From Nocardia grenadensis NBRC 108939 (GTDB lineage Bacteria; Actinomycetota; Actinomycetes; Mycobacteriales; Mycobacteriaceae), in assembly GCF_001613445.1 (NCBI RefSeq), contig NZ_BDCJ01000025.1:116538-180537 (forward strand): 64,000 bases of DNA. The letters run 5' to 3'. The position numbers were made by a program, and so were the translations under genes. Positions 8,612 through 17,028 of the stretch are shown here, piece by piece; within the stretch, counting starts at the first letter, position 1, and each line of letters starts with the position of its first letter. Below the pieces are notes generated by a model that worked only from the letters and a program-made list of their open reading frames with translations, ran no database searches and was not told where the DNA came from.

Positions 8612-10285
8612 TCATTCGTCCGGCTTGGCCAGCGCCTGCAACATCCGCTCGCCCATTCGGACGACCATATCGCCGCTGTCGACATCGGCGATATGGATGG
8701 CGAACGACAGATCACCCATACTCGCGATCAGCCAGCCGTCCTCACCGGCTTTCGCCGAGAACCCGGTGACGTCACGGAATCCGCGCAGCCGAGCCATCTG
8801 CGGCGCGTTCATCCCCTCGCGCATCGCCGCGCGCAGCGCCGCGTCGACGGGCCCGGGCAGTGGACCCATGGGCGCGTCGGTTTCGCTGGGCCGGCCCCGT
8901 TCGAGCATCGGCGGACGGGTAGTGCCGTTGGTGATGGCCGCCGCCGCGATCGCCATGCCGAACGGGCTGACCAGCAGCGCATCCGTACCACCGCCCTGGC
9001 GAACCGGTTCCGCGCCGCCCGCCCCGGCCGGGCGCCCGGTCACCTCCTCCAGCCCCGGGACCCGGAAGTCCACGCCGACGCCGAGCATGGCGGCCGCCTC
9101 GATCACCTCCTGGTCGGTGACGTCTTCGGGTGCTTTGCCCTTGGCCGCCCCGGCCGCCTTCTTGAACAGTTCGATGGCACCGCCCACCGGGTACAGCCCG
9201 GTGAACGCGACCGGCCCCTGCGCGCTCGAGTAGTTGTTCTGCGCCGCTGCCACCACGGCTCCGGTGGAGGGCTGGGTGACCACGATGGAGGCGGGTGAAC
9301 CCACGCTGACCACCGCGTCCTCGGCGGCACGCTGCAACCGCTGGTCCATGGTGCCCGCGATATCGGGACCGGCCGGGCCCTGGTTGCCCGCCAGCTGTTT
9401 GATGAAGCGGCCGTTCTCGAACAGCTGCACCGCCCAGCCGGAATGCTGGTCCTGGCTCTGTTCCCAGACCTTCTTCATGGCGTCGAGCATCGGCGAGAAG
9501 ATCCGGCGATCGGCGACGATGAGCCGCGGTTCCTGTTTCATCACCACGCCCGGGATCGGCGCCATCCGCGGTTCCAGGATCGCGAAATCGCCCTCGCGCA
9601 GGCTGACCGCCGTGATCGGCTTCCCGCCGGCGGCGGCCAGATCGTCGCGAAGCGAGGCGCCGGTGATGAGGGGCGCCACCGGTTCGATGGCACGGGCCAG
9701 CGCGTCGGTGGAGGCCACCGGGTCCGGCATCCGCGTCGGATCGAGTTCGACGACATTGATGATCTGCTGGGTCATCAGCGGTTTACCGATATTGTCGACG
9801 ACCTTCGGCGGCGGATCCGGGGTGGTGCGCACCAGCTGCACGGTGCGGTTCTGGCTGAGTTCGGGCATGACCACGGCCGGGTCCCAGGAGATCCGCCAGC
9901 CGTTCGCGAGTTTGCGGACGGTGCCCTCCAGCCCGTAGGACCAGTTCTTCTGCTCGCCGAAGCTCCATTGCACATCGAGACTGAAGATGCCGGATTCGGC
10001 ATCGAGTCCGATGAATTGCGCCTTCTCGTAGTCGACGGTGCCCGATTCGAGGCCCTCGAACATTTGCTGAAGGGTTGCCGAAGCCGCGGAGGGATAGGAG
10101 GTCAACTCCGCCGCGGCGGCGTAGTCGTGCTCGTCGAGTCGCTCGGTGAATCGGTCGACGACCGCTTCGGGTCCGGTTACCTCGGCCCCGGACCCACACG
10201 ATCCCATCGCAATTGCCAGAGCCGCCACCCCCGTAAGGGCGATTGCGCCCCGGAAGCGAAAGCGGCGGGATCCCCTCACGTCCAT
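8612..10285 (-). CDS. Penicillin-binding-protein-like lipoprotein with degenerate active site
   Basis: A 557-residue protein built like M. tuberculosis Rv2864c: a lipoprotein signal (LAIAMGSC, Cys about residue 30), an NTF2-like MecA-N domain (residues 40-155), a dimerisation-like middle, and a transpeptidase-like C-terminal domain. The active-site motifs have drifted: the Ser-x-x-Lys box, normally YPPGSTFK, reads YPVGGAIE, so both Ser and Lys are absent, and the KTG box reads KAG. It is therefore unlikely to acylate with beta-lactams or crosslink peptidoglycan and may be a scaffold or regulator. The ATG at 10285 follows GAAGAG; a GTG at 10294 is also possible. Confidence 0.85.
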   Translation of the reverse strand: MDVRGSRRFRFRGAIALTGVAALAIAMGSCGSGAEVTGPEAVVDRFTERLDEHDYAAAAELTSYPSAASATLQQMFEGLESGTVDYEKAQFIGLDAESGIFSLDVQWSFGEQKNWSYGLEGTVRKLANGWRISWDPAVVMPELSQNRTVQLVRTTPDPPPKVVDNIGKPLMTQQIINVVELDPTRMPDPVASTDALARAIEPVAPLITGASLRDDLAAAGGKPITAVSLREGDFAILEPRMAPIPGVVMKQEPRLIVADRRIFSPMLDAMKKVWEQSQDQHSGWAVQLFENGRFIKQLAGNQGPAGPDIAGTMDQRLQRAAEDAVVSVGSPASIVVTQPSTGAVVAAAQNNYSSAQGPVAFTGLYPVGGAIELFKKAAGAAKGKAPEDVTDQEVIEAAAMLGVGVDFRVPGLEEVTGRPAGAGGAEPVRQGGGTDALLVSPFGMAIAAAAITNGTTRPPMLERGRPSETDAPMGPLPGPVDAALRAAMREGMNAPQMARLRGFRDVTGFSAKAGEDGWLIASMGDLSFAIHIADVDSGDMVVRMGERMLQALAKPDE

Positions 10286-10595
10286 GTCGCCCACTCTTCA
10301 CTCTTGTCACACCGGTAACAAGACCACCGTACCTGAAAAATGCCTGCTTGCGAGTGATCGCAAACCCGAAACCATACCCTGCCCCACCGTGTGCGGTTGC
10401 GGCCGAGCCCAACTCGTCGCACAGCGGACCATGATCAATTATCGGGGCGCCCGAGAACACCCGGCGACGCTACGCTACCGATCGATCAGAAGCGGTGCGC
10501 CGTTACCCCGCAAGTCCGCATTCATCGAAGAGATACCCCGTCACGGTAGCTCAGAATCATCCGCCCGCGCGGGAGGTGTCGGTAGGGTTGCTGTC
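10286..10595. promoter_or_regulatory. Divergent promoter region of the PBP-like lipoprotein and aroQ
   Basis: About 310 bp without a credible gene. It contains a perfect inverted repeat TTGCGA-GTGA-TCGCAA at 10348-10363, a candidate operator for the leftward lipoprotein gene. A TAGGGT -10-like element at 10582-10587 lies 8 nt before the aroQ ATG. The regulator for the palindrome is unknown. Confidence 0.5.
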
Positions 10596-11060
10596 ATGTC
10601 CGATGCCGCCGTCCCGCAAACCTCGAGCAGCCCGATTCTGGTCCTCAACGGGCCCAACCTGAACATGCTCGGCACTCGGCAACCCGAGATATACGGGTCG
10701 GAGACCCTCGATGATGTAATCGAATTGTGTCGTCGGGCCGCGGCGGCGCACGGGTGGGAGATAGCTCATTTCCAGTCGAATTCCGAGGGCGCGCTGATCG
10801 ACCGGATCCATGAGGCGCGCGGCACCGTGTCGGCGCTCGTGATAAATCCCGGCGGCCTGACCCACACCTCGGTGGCGCTGCGCGATGCGCTGGTCATCCC
10901 GGAGGTGCCGATCGTCGAGGTGCACATCAGCAATGTGCACGCCCGCGAGGAGTTCCGCCGGCACTCCTACGTCTCCCCCATCGCGGACGCGGTCGTCGCC
11001 GGAATGGGTATCCAGGGCTATGCCGCCGCGATCGAATACCTGCTGACCCGGCGGTCCTGA
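10596..11060 (+). CDS. aroQ: Type II 3-dehydroquinate dehydratase
   Basis: A 154-residue enzyme that converts 3-dehydroquinate to 3-dehydroshikimate in the shikimate pathway. The type II signature is complete: LNGPNLNMLGTRQPEIYG with the catalytic Tyr, SNSEGALIDRIHEA, VINPGGLTHTSVALRDAL, and VEVHISNVHAREEFRRHSY with the catalytic His. Length matches the family (about 145-150). The ATG at 10596 is supported by the upstream TAGGGT box and by homology beginning about 12 residues in. It is a single gene here; no other aro genes are adjacent. Confidence 0.96.
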   Translation: MSDAAVPQTSSSPILVLNGPNLNMLGTRQPEIYGSETLDDVIELCRRAAAAHGWEIAHFQSNSEGALIDRIHEARGTVSALVINPGGLTHTSVALRDALVIPEVPIVEVHISNVHAREEFRRHSYVSPIADAVVAGMGIQGYAAAIEYLLTRRS

Positions 11061-11082
11061 CACCCCCGCACCGGCCCCTGCC

Positions 11083-11541
11083 TCAACTCGCCTTCTCGAT
11101 CCGGAAAACCGGGAAGCCCGGGGCGATCTCGGCGAGTTCGGCATCGGTCGAGTCCTTGGTGATGCCTCCGAAGAAGCGGCCGACCTCCCAGCCCCAGCGC
11201 TCGAGGTAGAGCCGCAGCAGCGGCACCTTGTCCGCGTCGGCGATCTCGACCGCGGTGAACACCTCGGTCCGCCGACCCAGCCGCAGCTCGCCGGTACCGG
11301 CGACCCGCAGATTGCGCACCCACTGCGTGTGCCCACGCGGAGCCACGAGATAACGCTGCCCGTCGGCGGCCGTCATCAGGTTGACCATGGTGGTCCGCCA
11401 TTCCCCGGACTTGCGCCCGCGCACCGCCAGCAACCGGGAACCGGCGACGCTGATCCCGAGCTTGGGCAGCAGGTTGGCGAGCCGGTTGAAGATCGGGTCG
11501 AAACCGGTGGGGGCGAGGTAGCGGGTCGCGGCGGTCATCAT
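11083..11541 (-). CDS. Deazaflavin (F420)-dependent nitroreductase-family oxidoreductase
   Basis: A 152-residue protein of the DUF385/Ddn family (FDOR), which uses F420H2 to reduce varied substrates. The family core is present: LLAVRGRKSGEWRTTMVNLM, then YLVAPRGHTQWVRNLRVAGTGELRLGRR. The C terminus ends with a tail (FGGITKDSTDAELAEIAPGF) common in the Rv1558/Rv1155-like members. The ATG at 11541 is preceded by AAGGAG. A promoter region with two palindromes lies upstream, so the gene is likely repressed by an unlinked regulator. Confidence 0.85.
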   Translation of the reverse strand: MMTAATRYLAPTGFDPIFNRLANLLPKLGISVAGSRLLAVRGRKSGEWRTTMVNLMTAADGQRYLVAPRGHTQWVRNLRVAGTGELRLGRRTEVFTAVEIADADKVPLLRLYLERWGWEVGRFFGGITKDSTDAELAEIAPGFPVFRIEKAS

Positions 11542-11553
11542 CTTCTCCTTTGT

Positions 11554-11618
11554 GAGCGATGCTCTCTGTTGTGAACAACAATCGCACTCTTCGGGGCCCA
11601 CGTCAAGAGCAGCGCTCT
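11554..11618 (-). promoter_or_regulatory. Promoter and twin GAGC-N3-GCTC operators upstream of the F420 oxidoreductase
   Basis: Two related palindromes flank the probable promoter: GAGC-GAT-GCTC at 11554-11564 and AGAGC-AGC-GCTCT at 11606-11618. A further palindrome TGTTG-TGAA-CAACA occupies 11567-11580. Reading leftward, TTGACG (11606-11601) and GATTGT (11583-11578) make a -35/-10 pair 17 bp apart. This spacing suggests repression by a dimeric MarR/TetR/PadR-type protein that is not encoded next door. Confidence 0.55.
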
Positions 11619-11802
11619 CTCTTTTTCGAATATGCAGGTAGATCTCGGTAACAGAGCACGCGAGTGCCCCAGGTCGGGCGGCGATTACCGGCCGGACGGC
11701 CGAACCCGCTCCCGACAGCACCTTTTTCTGAGACGGTGGTCGGGGCCCGGCTGCTCCGGACATCGGGCGCGAGTGCTGGAACGAATGACGGAGGAGAGTG
11801 GC

Positions 11803-12900
11803 GTGCGGGCCGCAGTTTTCCACGGAACCGAACCCCGACTGGTCATCGAGGACATCCCGGTGCCGGTCCCTCGGCGCGGTGAAGTCCTGTTACGCGTCAC
11901 CGCCTGCGGGGTCTGCCACACCGACCTGCACGTCCTGCGGTCCGAGGTGAGATTCCCCGCACCCGCGGTACTCGGTCACGAGGTGTCCGGCGTAGTCGAA
12001 CAACTCGGCGAAGGCGTGGAAGCCATTACGGTCGGCGACAAGGTGGTCTGCAGCTTCATCATGCCCTGCGGCGACTGCCGCCACTGTGTCCGCGGCGCCG
12101 AGGACCTGTGCGAGAAATTCTTCGCGCACAACCGGCTGAACGGCACCCTCTACGACGGCACGACCCGTCTCGCCCGGGCCGACGGCACCCCGCTGGCCAT
12201 GTACTCGATGGGCGGACTCGCCGAATACTGCGTGGTACCCGCCTCCGATGTCTTTCCGGTACCCGCCGATGTCGGGCTCGAGGCCGTATCGATCCTCGGT
12301 TGTAGTTCCTTCACCGCCCTCGGCGCCGTGCACACCGCCGAACTCGGACTCGGCGACCGGATCGCGGTGGTCGCGGCCGGCGGCGTCGGGTCGTCGATCG
12401 TGCAGTTCGCGGCCGCGGCCGGGGTCGCCCGGATCATCGCCATCGACATCAGCGACGACAAACTCGCCGCGGTCGCGAAACTCGGTGCCACCCATACCAT
12501 CAACTCCCGCACCGAAGACGTCGCGGCCCGGGTCCGGGAACTCACCGGCGGACATGGCGTGGACGTGGCGTTCGAAGCGCTGGGCAGCGCCGACACGTTC
12601 GCGACGGCCTTAAACGTGCTGGACGACGGCGGTCGGGCGGTGGTGGTGGGCATCGCGCCGGCCGGCGCCACCGGCGCGGTGGACCTGGCCCGGCTGGTGC
12701 GCCGCAAACTGCAGATCCGCGGCTCCTACGGCGCCAAAGCGCGCACCGATATGCCCGCCCTGCTGCGGATGGTCGCGGCGGATACGGTCCGGCCACAGGA
12801 AGTCATCACCCGCCGGTACCCGCTGGACCGGGCCGACGAGGCATACAGCGCACTGGCCCGCGGCGAGATCGTCGGACGGGCGATCATCGAGATGTACTGA
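11803..12900 (+). CDS. Zinc-dependent alcohol dehydrogenase (MDR family)
   Basis: A 365-residue medium-chain dehydrogenase. The catalytic zinc site is seen in CGVCHTD and GHEVSGVVE, the structural zinc Cys cluster in CGDCRHCVRGAEDLC, and the NAD(P)-binding turn in AAGGVGSSIVQFAA followed by IAIDISDDK. It should oxidise alcohols or reduce aldehydes; the substrate cannot be read from sequence. The GTG at 11803 has GGAGGA 7 nt upstream, better than the ATG at 11785. It is divergent from the F420 oxidoreductase and may share its regulatory region. Confidence 0.9.
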   Translation: MRAAVFHGTEPRLVIEDIPVPVPRRGEVLLRVTACGVCHTDLHVLRSEVRFPAPAVLGHEVSGVVEQLGEGVEAITVGDKVVCSFIMPCGDCRHCVRGAEDLCEKFFAHNRLNGTLYDGTTRLARADGTPLAMYSMGGLAEYCVVPASDVFPVPADVGLEAVSILGCSSFTALGAVHTAELGLGDRIAVVAAGGVGSSIVQFAAAAGVARIIAIDISDDKLAAVAKLGATHTINSRTEDVAARVRELTGGHGVDVAFEALGSADTFATALNVLDDGGRAVVVGIAPAGATGAVDLARLVRRKLQIRGSYGAKARTDMPALLRMVAADTVRPQEVITRRYPLDRADEAYSALARGEIVGRAIIEMY

Positions 12901-12953
12901 CCCGCCACGCGTACCGATGCGAAAATTCACCGCCGAACGAGTAACGTCGAGCC

Positions 12954-13265
12954 ATGCCGACGGAGGTCCGCAACAACACCGCACTGGAACGCTTCGAGAT
13001 CACGGTCGGGGGCGAGGTCGCGGGATACACCGAATATCAGGACACCGCCGGCGAGCGCGCATTCGTGCACACCGAGGTCGACCCGCGCTTCGACGGCCGG
13101 GGTTGTGCCCGGGCCCTCGTAGCGGCCGCCCTGGATGCTACCCGCGCCGAAGGGCTGGGTGTGCTGCCGATGTGCCGGATGGTACAGCACTTCATCGAGA
13201 GCAGCCCGCAGTATCTGTCGCTGGTGCCGCACTGGGCCCGGGATCGGCTGGGGTTGCCGCAATAG
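12954..13265 (+). CDS. Small GNAT-family N-acetyltransferase (YjdJ/Acetyltransf_CG type)
   Basis: A 103-residue protein of the short GNAT subgroup (PF14542). The acetyl-CoA pyrophosphate loop is seen as FDGRGCARALVAAAL, preceded by the strand HTEVDPRF and followed by the conserved VLPMCRMVQHFIE. Length and layout match YjdJ/YidJ-like proteins whose acceptor is unknown. The start ATG is at 12954. It ends against the tandem repeat region. Confidence 0.88.
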   Translation: MPTEVRNNTALERFEITVGGEVAGYTEYQDTAGERAFVHTEVDPRFDGRGCARALVAAALDATRAEGLGVLPMCRMVQHFIESSPQYLSLVPHWARDRLGLPQ

Positions 13266-13413
13266 GCCGCGCGGCTACCTATACGGGATTGCGACAATCC
13301 AGCGCCTGAAGAGGCGGACTCCTCCGCGAAACATCCCCGCACAGGGCCGCGCAGCTACCTATACGGGATTGCGACAATCCAGCGCCTGAAGAGGCGGACT
13401 CCTCCGCGAAACA
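13265..13413 (+). repeat. Two 69-bp direct repeats, each with three short hairpins
   Basis: Copy 1 (13265-13333) and copy 2 (13345-13413) are 80 bp apart and differ at one base near the start. Each copy contains three perfect inverted repeats: GGATTG-CGA-CAATCC (13286-13300 in copy 1), CGCCT-GAAG-AGGCG (13303-13316) and GCGGA-CTCC-TCCGC (13314-13327, overlapping the previous stem, so the two are mutually exclusive). The 80-bp period shifts any reading frame, which argues against coding. It could be a structured RNA or an intergenic repeat family. Confidence 0.75.
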
Positions 13414-13770
13414 CGCTACGCGGGTCCGGGTCTCCTTTTCGGAGAGGCGGCGCACAGGCCGCACGCACCTTCGCCGCGTACACATCCGCTCGGAAGAGGG
13501 ACCGTTCAGCGCGTGTGAGGTGGATCTTCCTCGAGAACGCCCTTCCCCAGATCCCGCGGGGGCCGAGTGCGCCGCGCGCACACTTGCTCGGGAAAGCCGG
13601 CCGTCCAGCGTCACCGAGGTGAATCCCCTCCGGAACGGCCTCCACCACTGCCTCTGTAGGGGGCGCGCTGTTGCCTGTGCAAGAGGTCGATGGACCGGCG
13701 CCGCGGGAAGGGGGACTTTTCGCGGAGGAACACCGCCCACAGCACGCCCCACAGCGCCGCGGACGTGATC
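13414..13770. other. Gene-free stretch with a degenerate ~105-bp duplication
   Basis: No gene with a plausible start and ribosome site is seen. Two diverged copies of one sequence lie in tandem, starting near 13483 and 13580; both contain GCTCGG, then CCGT-CAGCG, GAGGTG-AT, and a GAACG segment. Reverse frames give Arg/Ala-rich sequence without recognisable domains. A small hairpin TCTCC-TTTTC-GGAGA lies near 13431. This may be decayed mobile or coding DNA. Confidence 0.35.
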
Positions 13771-14532
13771 TCAGTAGGCGGCTACGGCGGCGTCGAGGGC
13801 CTGCTGCAGGTCGGTGCGGACCAGGCGGGCGATCTCCGCCGGTCGGGTCGGGAGTTCGGTTCGCGGCATTCCGAAGTGGAAGCTCGCGGCTTTCGCCTGT
13901 TCCTTGGTCGGCTCGACCGCGGGGTCGGCGCGCGGGCCGTAACTCAGGCCGAGACAGACCAGGGCGGGCCGGGCGCCGAGTTTGCCTGTCCGGAACGCGA
14001 TATGTCCGATGCCCGTACCGATCGCCTGCACCTGTGCCGGGTCGACGTCGTTGCAGGTGCCCTCCGGGAAGATCGCCAGGCTGTCACCGCCGGACAGGCG
14101 TTCGGCGCAGATATCCATCATCTGCTGCCCGGCCGCGTTCACCGCCCGCAGCCCGTGGTCGCTGCCGCGGAACACGGGGATACCGCCCATCATGTCGATG
14201 CGGCGGCGCAATTTGGCCCCCTCGAACAGTTCATCCTTGGCCAGGACCCGGGTGCGGCCGATGATAGGCCGTAGTTCGCTGCGCCAGGCGGCGGCCGCGA
14301 GGGTATAGGGGTCCAGCCGGGACAGGTGGTTCACCGCGATCAGCAGCGGGGTACGGGAGCGGATGAGGGCACCGATCGCCTCACGCGCCCCGGTCGCGTA
14401 GCCGACCCGCGGCCGGTAGCGCCGCCCCAGCAGAGCGTAGGCGCCCATCGCCTGCAGGCGGTTCTGCCGGTGTACGCGATAGAAAGCGTACACATCGTCG
14501 CTGTTGTCCAGGAGCACCTCGGGGGGACGCAT
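13771..14532 (-). CDS. 1-acylglycerol-3-phosphate-type acyltransferase (PlsC family)
   Basis: A 253-residue acyltransferase. The catalytic H-x4-D motif is NHLSRLD (about residue 67), the acceptor-binding region is GGIPVFRGSDHG, and the FPEGT box appears as LAIFPEGTCND. These define the LPLAT/PlsC family, which transfers an acyl chain onto lysophospholipid or a related alcohol. No membrane helix is strong. The ATG at 14532 is chosen because upstream in-frame sequence is Pro/Arg-rich and lacks homology. It is divergent from yqgE with about 130 bp between. Confidence 0.88.
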   Translation of the reverse strand: MRPPEVLLDNSDDVYAFYRVHRQNRLQAMGAYALLGRRYRPRVGYATGAREAIGALIRSRTPLLIAVNHLSRLDPYTLAAAAWRSELRPIIGRTRVLAKDELFEGAKLRRRIDMMGGIPVFRGSDHGLRAVNAAGQQMMDICAERLSGGDSLAIFPEGTCNDVDPAQVQAIGTGIGHIAFRTGKLGARPALVCLGLSYGPRADPAVEPTKEQAKAASFHFGMPRTELPTRPAEIARLVRTDLQQALDAAVAAY

Positions 14533-14659
14533 ACGGCTGACTTTACGAGGCTGTCGCGGTATGTCCAGATGGCGCGAAAACGGCGGCCGGGCGAACTTCG
14601 CGCGAAGTGAACAGTTGATCAGAGCGGCACAGTCGGGCAATAACTGCGATGATGGCCAG

Positions 14660-15319
14660 GTGGCGCAGGCAGATGACCCCGATGATCGCAAGACCCGGGG
14701 CGGCCGCGGTGACGGGCACGAGCCCGAACCTGGTCGTCGCGGTAACCGGCAGGGTGAGCAGACGGTGCGTGCCGGGACACTACTGGTTTCCTCGACCGAC
14801 CTGGCCGAGCCCACGTTCCGCCGCACGGTGGTCTACATCATCGAGCACAACGACGCGGGAACGCTCGGCGTGGTGCTGAACCGGCCCAGCGATACCCCGG
14901 TGCACGATGTGTTACCGCAGTGGGCGGAGCTGTCGGCACGGCCACACACCCTGTTCGTGGGCGGGCCCGTCAAACGGGACGCCGCGCTGTGCCTGGGCAC
15001 TTTGCGGGTGGGCGCGTCGATCGACGGGGCGCCGGGGCTGCGCCGGGTGGACGGCCGGGTGGTGCTGGTCGATCTGGACGCCGAACCGGACCGGATAGGC
15101 CCACTGGTCGAGGGTGTCCGGATCTTCGCCGGGTACGCGGGCTGGACATTCGGCCAATTGGACAGCGAACTGGCCAACGACGACTGGATCGTCGTATCGG
15201 CCCTGCCCAGTGACCCGATCGCCGGGCGGCGCACCGATATGTGGGCGGAGGTGCTGCGCCGGCAGCCACTGCCGCTGTCGCTGCTGGCCACCCATCCGAT
15301 CGAGGTCGAACGCAACTAG
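14660..15319 (+). CDS. YqgE/AlgH-family protein (UPF0301)
   Basis: A 219-residue protein of the YqgE/AlgH family, function uncertain, orthologous in context to M. tuberculosis Rv0038. Signatures are clear: RAGTLLVSSTDLAEPTFRRT, VVYIIEHNDAGTLGVVLNRP, a GGPVKRDAALCLG strand and FAGYAGWTFGQLDSEL. The first 35 residues are charged and low complexity. The GTG at 14660 is the most sensible start; the mycobacterial proteins begin at a similar distance before the core. Confidence 0.9.
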   Translation: MAQADDPDDRKTRGGRGDGHEPEPGRRGNRQGEQTVRAGTLLVSSTDLAEPTFRRTVVYIIEHNDAGTLGVVLNRPSDTPVHDVLPQWAELSARPHTLFVGGPVKRDAALCLGTLRVGASIDGAPGLRRVDGRVVLVDLDAEPDRIGPLVEGVRIFAGYAGWTFGQLDSELANDDWIVVSALPSDPIAGRRTDMWAEVLRRQPLPLSLLATHPIEVERN

Positions 15320-15354
15320 GCCTGGGGCCCGCCCTCACCACTCCGAGACACCGA

Positions 15355-15816
15355 CTAGTGGAGCGGAATGTCCACTCCGTGTTCCTGCTCGGTCCGCGGC
15401 CCACGGATTCTGCGTTCGGAGTCGCGAATCGCGACGTCGTTGATGCTCGCTTCCCGGCGTCGCATCAGGCCACGATCGTCGAACTCCCACAGCTCGTTGC
15501 CATAGCTGCGCCACCACTGTCCGCTGGTGTCATGCCATTCGTACTGGAAACGGACCGCGATACGGTTGTCGTGGAAACTCCACAGGCTCTTGCGGAGTGC
15601 GTAGTCCAGCTCGCGCTCCCACTTGGCGGTCAGGAACGCGACGATCTCGTCGCGCCCGGTGACGAATTGATCGCGATTCCGCCACTCCGAGTCCGGTGTG
15701 TAGGCGAGGGCCACGCGCTGTGGGTCACGGGTGTTCCACGCGTCCTCGGCGGCCTGGACCTTACGGAGCGCGGTGTCTGCGGTGAAGGGCGGATACGGTG
15801 GTCGGGCGTCGGTCAT
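15355..15816 (-). CDS. NTF2-like / SnoaL-fold protein, DUF1348
   Basis: A 153-residue protein of the DUF1348 group of the NTF2 superfamily. Conserved residues include AEDAWNTRDPQRVALAYTPD, SEWRNRDQFVTGRDEIVAFL, KSLWSFHDNRIAVRFQYEWH and WRSYGNELWEFD, with the RREASINDV end. No catalytic function is established. It is the last gene of an operon after the DsrE and PPOX genes but has its own GAGAGG ribosome site and a 103-bp gap, so it may also be expressed separately. Confidence 0.88.
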   Translation of the reverse strand: MTDARPPYPPFTADTALRKVQAAEDAWNTRDPQRVALAYTPDSEWRNRDQFVTGRDEIVAFLTAKWERELDYALRKSLWSFHDNRIAVRFQYEWHDTSGQWWRSYGNELWEFDDRGLMRRREASINDVAIRDSERRIRGPRTEQEHGVDIPLH

Positions 15817-15919
15817 GGCAACCTCTCATAGGGGTGGGGCGTTCTCGGCGGACGCTTCTCGATGACCCTCGATCGTTGTCGCGAGAGCAGGGCGCGAGGT
15901 ATTCGTCCGGTCGACTCGG

Positions 15920-16528
15920 TCACGGGGAGAGCGGGACGGGAATTCCGTTGTCCGCCAGCGCGGTCTCGAGGTGGCGGATACGTTCCCTCAGTGGTTCGGT
16001 GGCAGCCCGCAATTCTTCTGCGGTGAAGCGTGGAGTGATGAACTTGGGACAGTTCCAGTCGAACGCGACGACCTCGACCGTCAGCAGGCCTTCGAGACGG
16101 CCGCTTATTCCGAGCTGTTCGAGCGTTTCGGGAGCGGGCTCCGGATCGAACCGCGCATGACCGAGAAGCTTGAGCCGTTTCCGGTTCGGGTAGTCCACGG
16201 CGATGACCGCGACCCGGTCGTCGTGGTCGAGGTGACCTGCGGTGATGTACTGACGGTTGCCGGTGCTCTCGGCCCACACCAACTGCGTCGGGCCGGTCAC
16301 TTTCACAAAACCCGCCGGCCCGCCGCGGTGTTGCACGTAGGGCCAGCCGTTGCTGCCGGTGGAGGCGAGATAGAAACTGTCGCGGCGCTGGAGGAACTCG
16401 GCTTCCGCCGCGCCCATGCCGGTCGGCACGGGCGCGGCGGAAAGCGCATCGTAACGGTCGAACGAACCTCGCCGGCGCTGATGCGCCTGCTCGTCCGCGC
16501 CGAATGTGAGCGCGAAGAAATGTTCCAT
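15920..16528 (-). CDS. Pyridoxamine 5'-phosphate oxidase-family FMN protein
   Basis: A 202-residue split-barrel flavoprotein. It has the PPOX features FYLASTGSNGWPYVQHRGGP (FMN phosphate region), VWAESTGNRQYITAGHLD and VAVIAVDYPNRKRLKLLGHA, followed by a C-terminal extension with a Pro-rich FITPRF segment. Such proteins are often flavin oxidoreductases acting on small quinones or electrophiles. It starts 2 bp after the DsrE stop, so the two are co-translated. The shared TetR operators suggest induction by a small effector. Confidence 0.88.
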   Translation of the reverse strand: MEHFFALTFGADEQAHQRRRGSFDRYDALSAAPVPTGMGAAEAEFLQRRDSFYLASTGSNGWPYVQHRGGPAGFVKVTGPTQLVWAESTGNRQYITAGHLDHDDRVAVIAVDYPNRKRLKLLGHARFDPEPAPETLEQLGISGRLEGLLTVEVVAFDWNCPKFITPRFTAEELRAATEPLRERIRHLETALADNGIPVPLSP

Positions 16529-16530
16529 GG

Positions 16531-16920
16531 TCAGAAGGACAGGATGGAGTACCCGTTATCGACGAGGGTGCGTACGCTTGCCACCCCCGAGGTACCCGGC
16601 AGCGGGTTGTCCTTGATCAACTCCAGGCCGGAGGCCTGGGCGCCCTCCTTGCCGCCGAACAGATCGCCGCATCCACACGAGATCCCGGCGACCGTGTGCC
16701 GCACTGCCTGGTAGACGTCGTAGGCGGGGTGTCCGGGTGAGTTCAGGAGTTCGGGCCAGCGGGTTCCCGCGCCCTGGAATTGCAGCCGGACCTCGTCACC
16801 GGCCTGATCGAAATCGTAGGCGGCGGCGAGAGCGTTGAATACGCGGCCGAGTGCTTCGTCGCCGCCGTTGGGGTCGCTCAGCACGAGAACGGCGGTCTTG
16901 CTCGCGGTGTTTCCACTCAT
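16531..16920 (-). CDS. DsrE-family protein
   Basis: A 129-residue DsrE/F-like protein. The opening strand and loop (AVLVLSDPNGGDEALGRVFN), the middle DEVRLQFQGAGTRWPELL and the Cys pair in GISCGCGDLFGG match the DsrE fold used in sulfur relay or redox sensing. The paired Cys residues could carry persulfide, but this is inference. GAGGAG at 16927-16932 supports the ATG at 16920. It is the first gene of the leftward operon facing the TetR gene. Confidence 0.85.
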   Translation of the reverse strand: MSGNTASKTAVLVLSDPNGGDEALGRVFNALAAAYDFDQAGDEVRLQFQGAGTRWPELLNSPGHPAYDVYQAVRHTVAGISCGCGDLFGGKEGAQASGLELIKDNPLPGTSGVASVRTLVDNGYSILSF

Positions 16921-17028
16921 TTTCTGCTCCTCGAGAGGGGCGACCCCGGCCTGCGGTCGGGGGCACCCGGGCGCGACTCCTGGAACTGGGCGGGTCTGCT
17001 CAGACCGATGTCGTGCCGGTCGAACCGA

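Noticed and set aside
13265..13413. CRISPR array
   Set aside because: Only two repeat copies, 69 bp each with an 11-bp gap; no further repeats and no cas genes.
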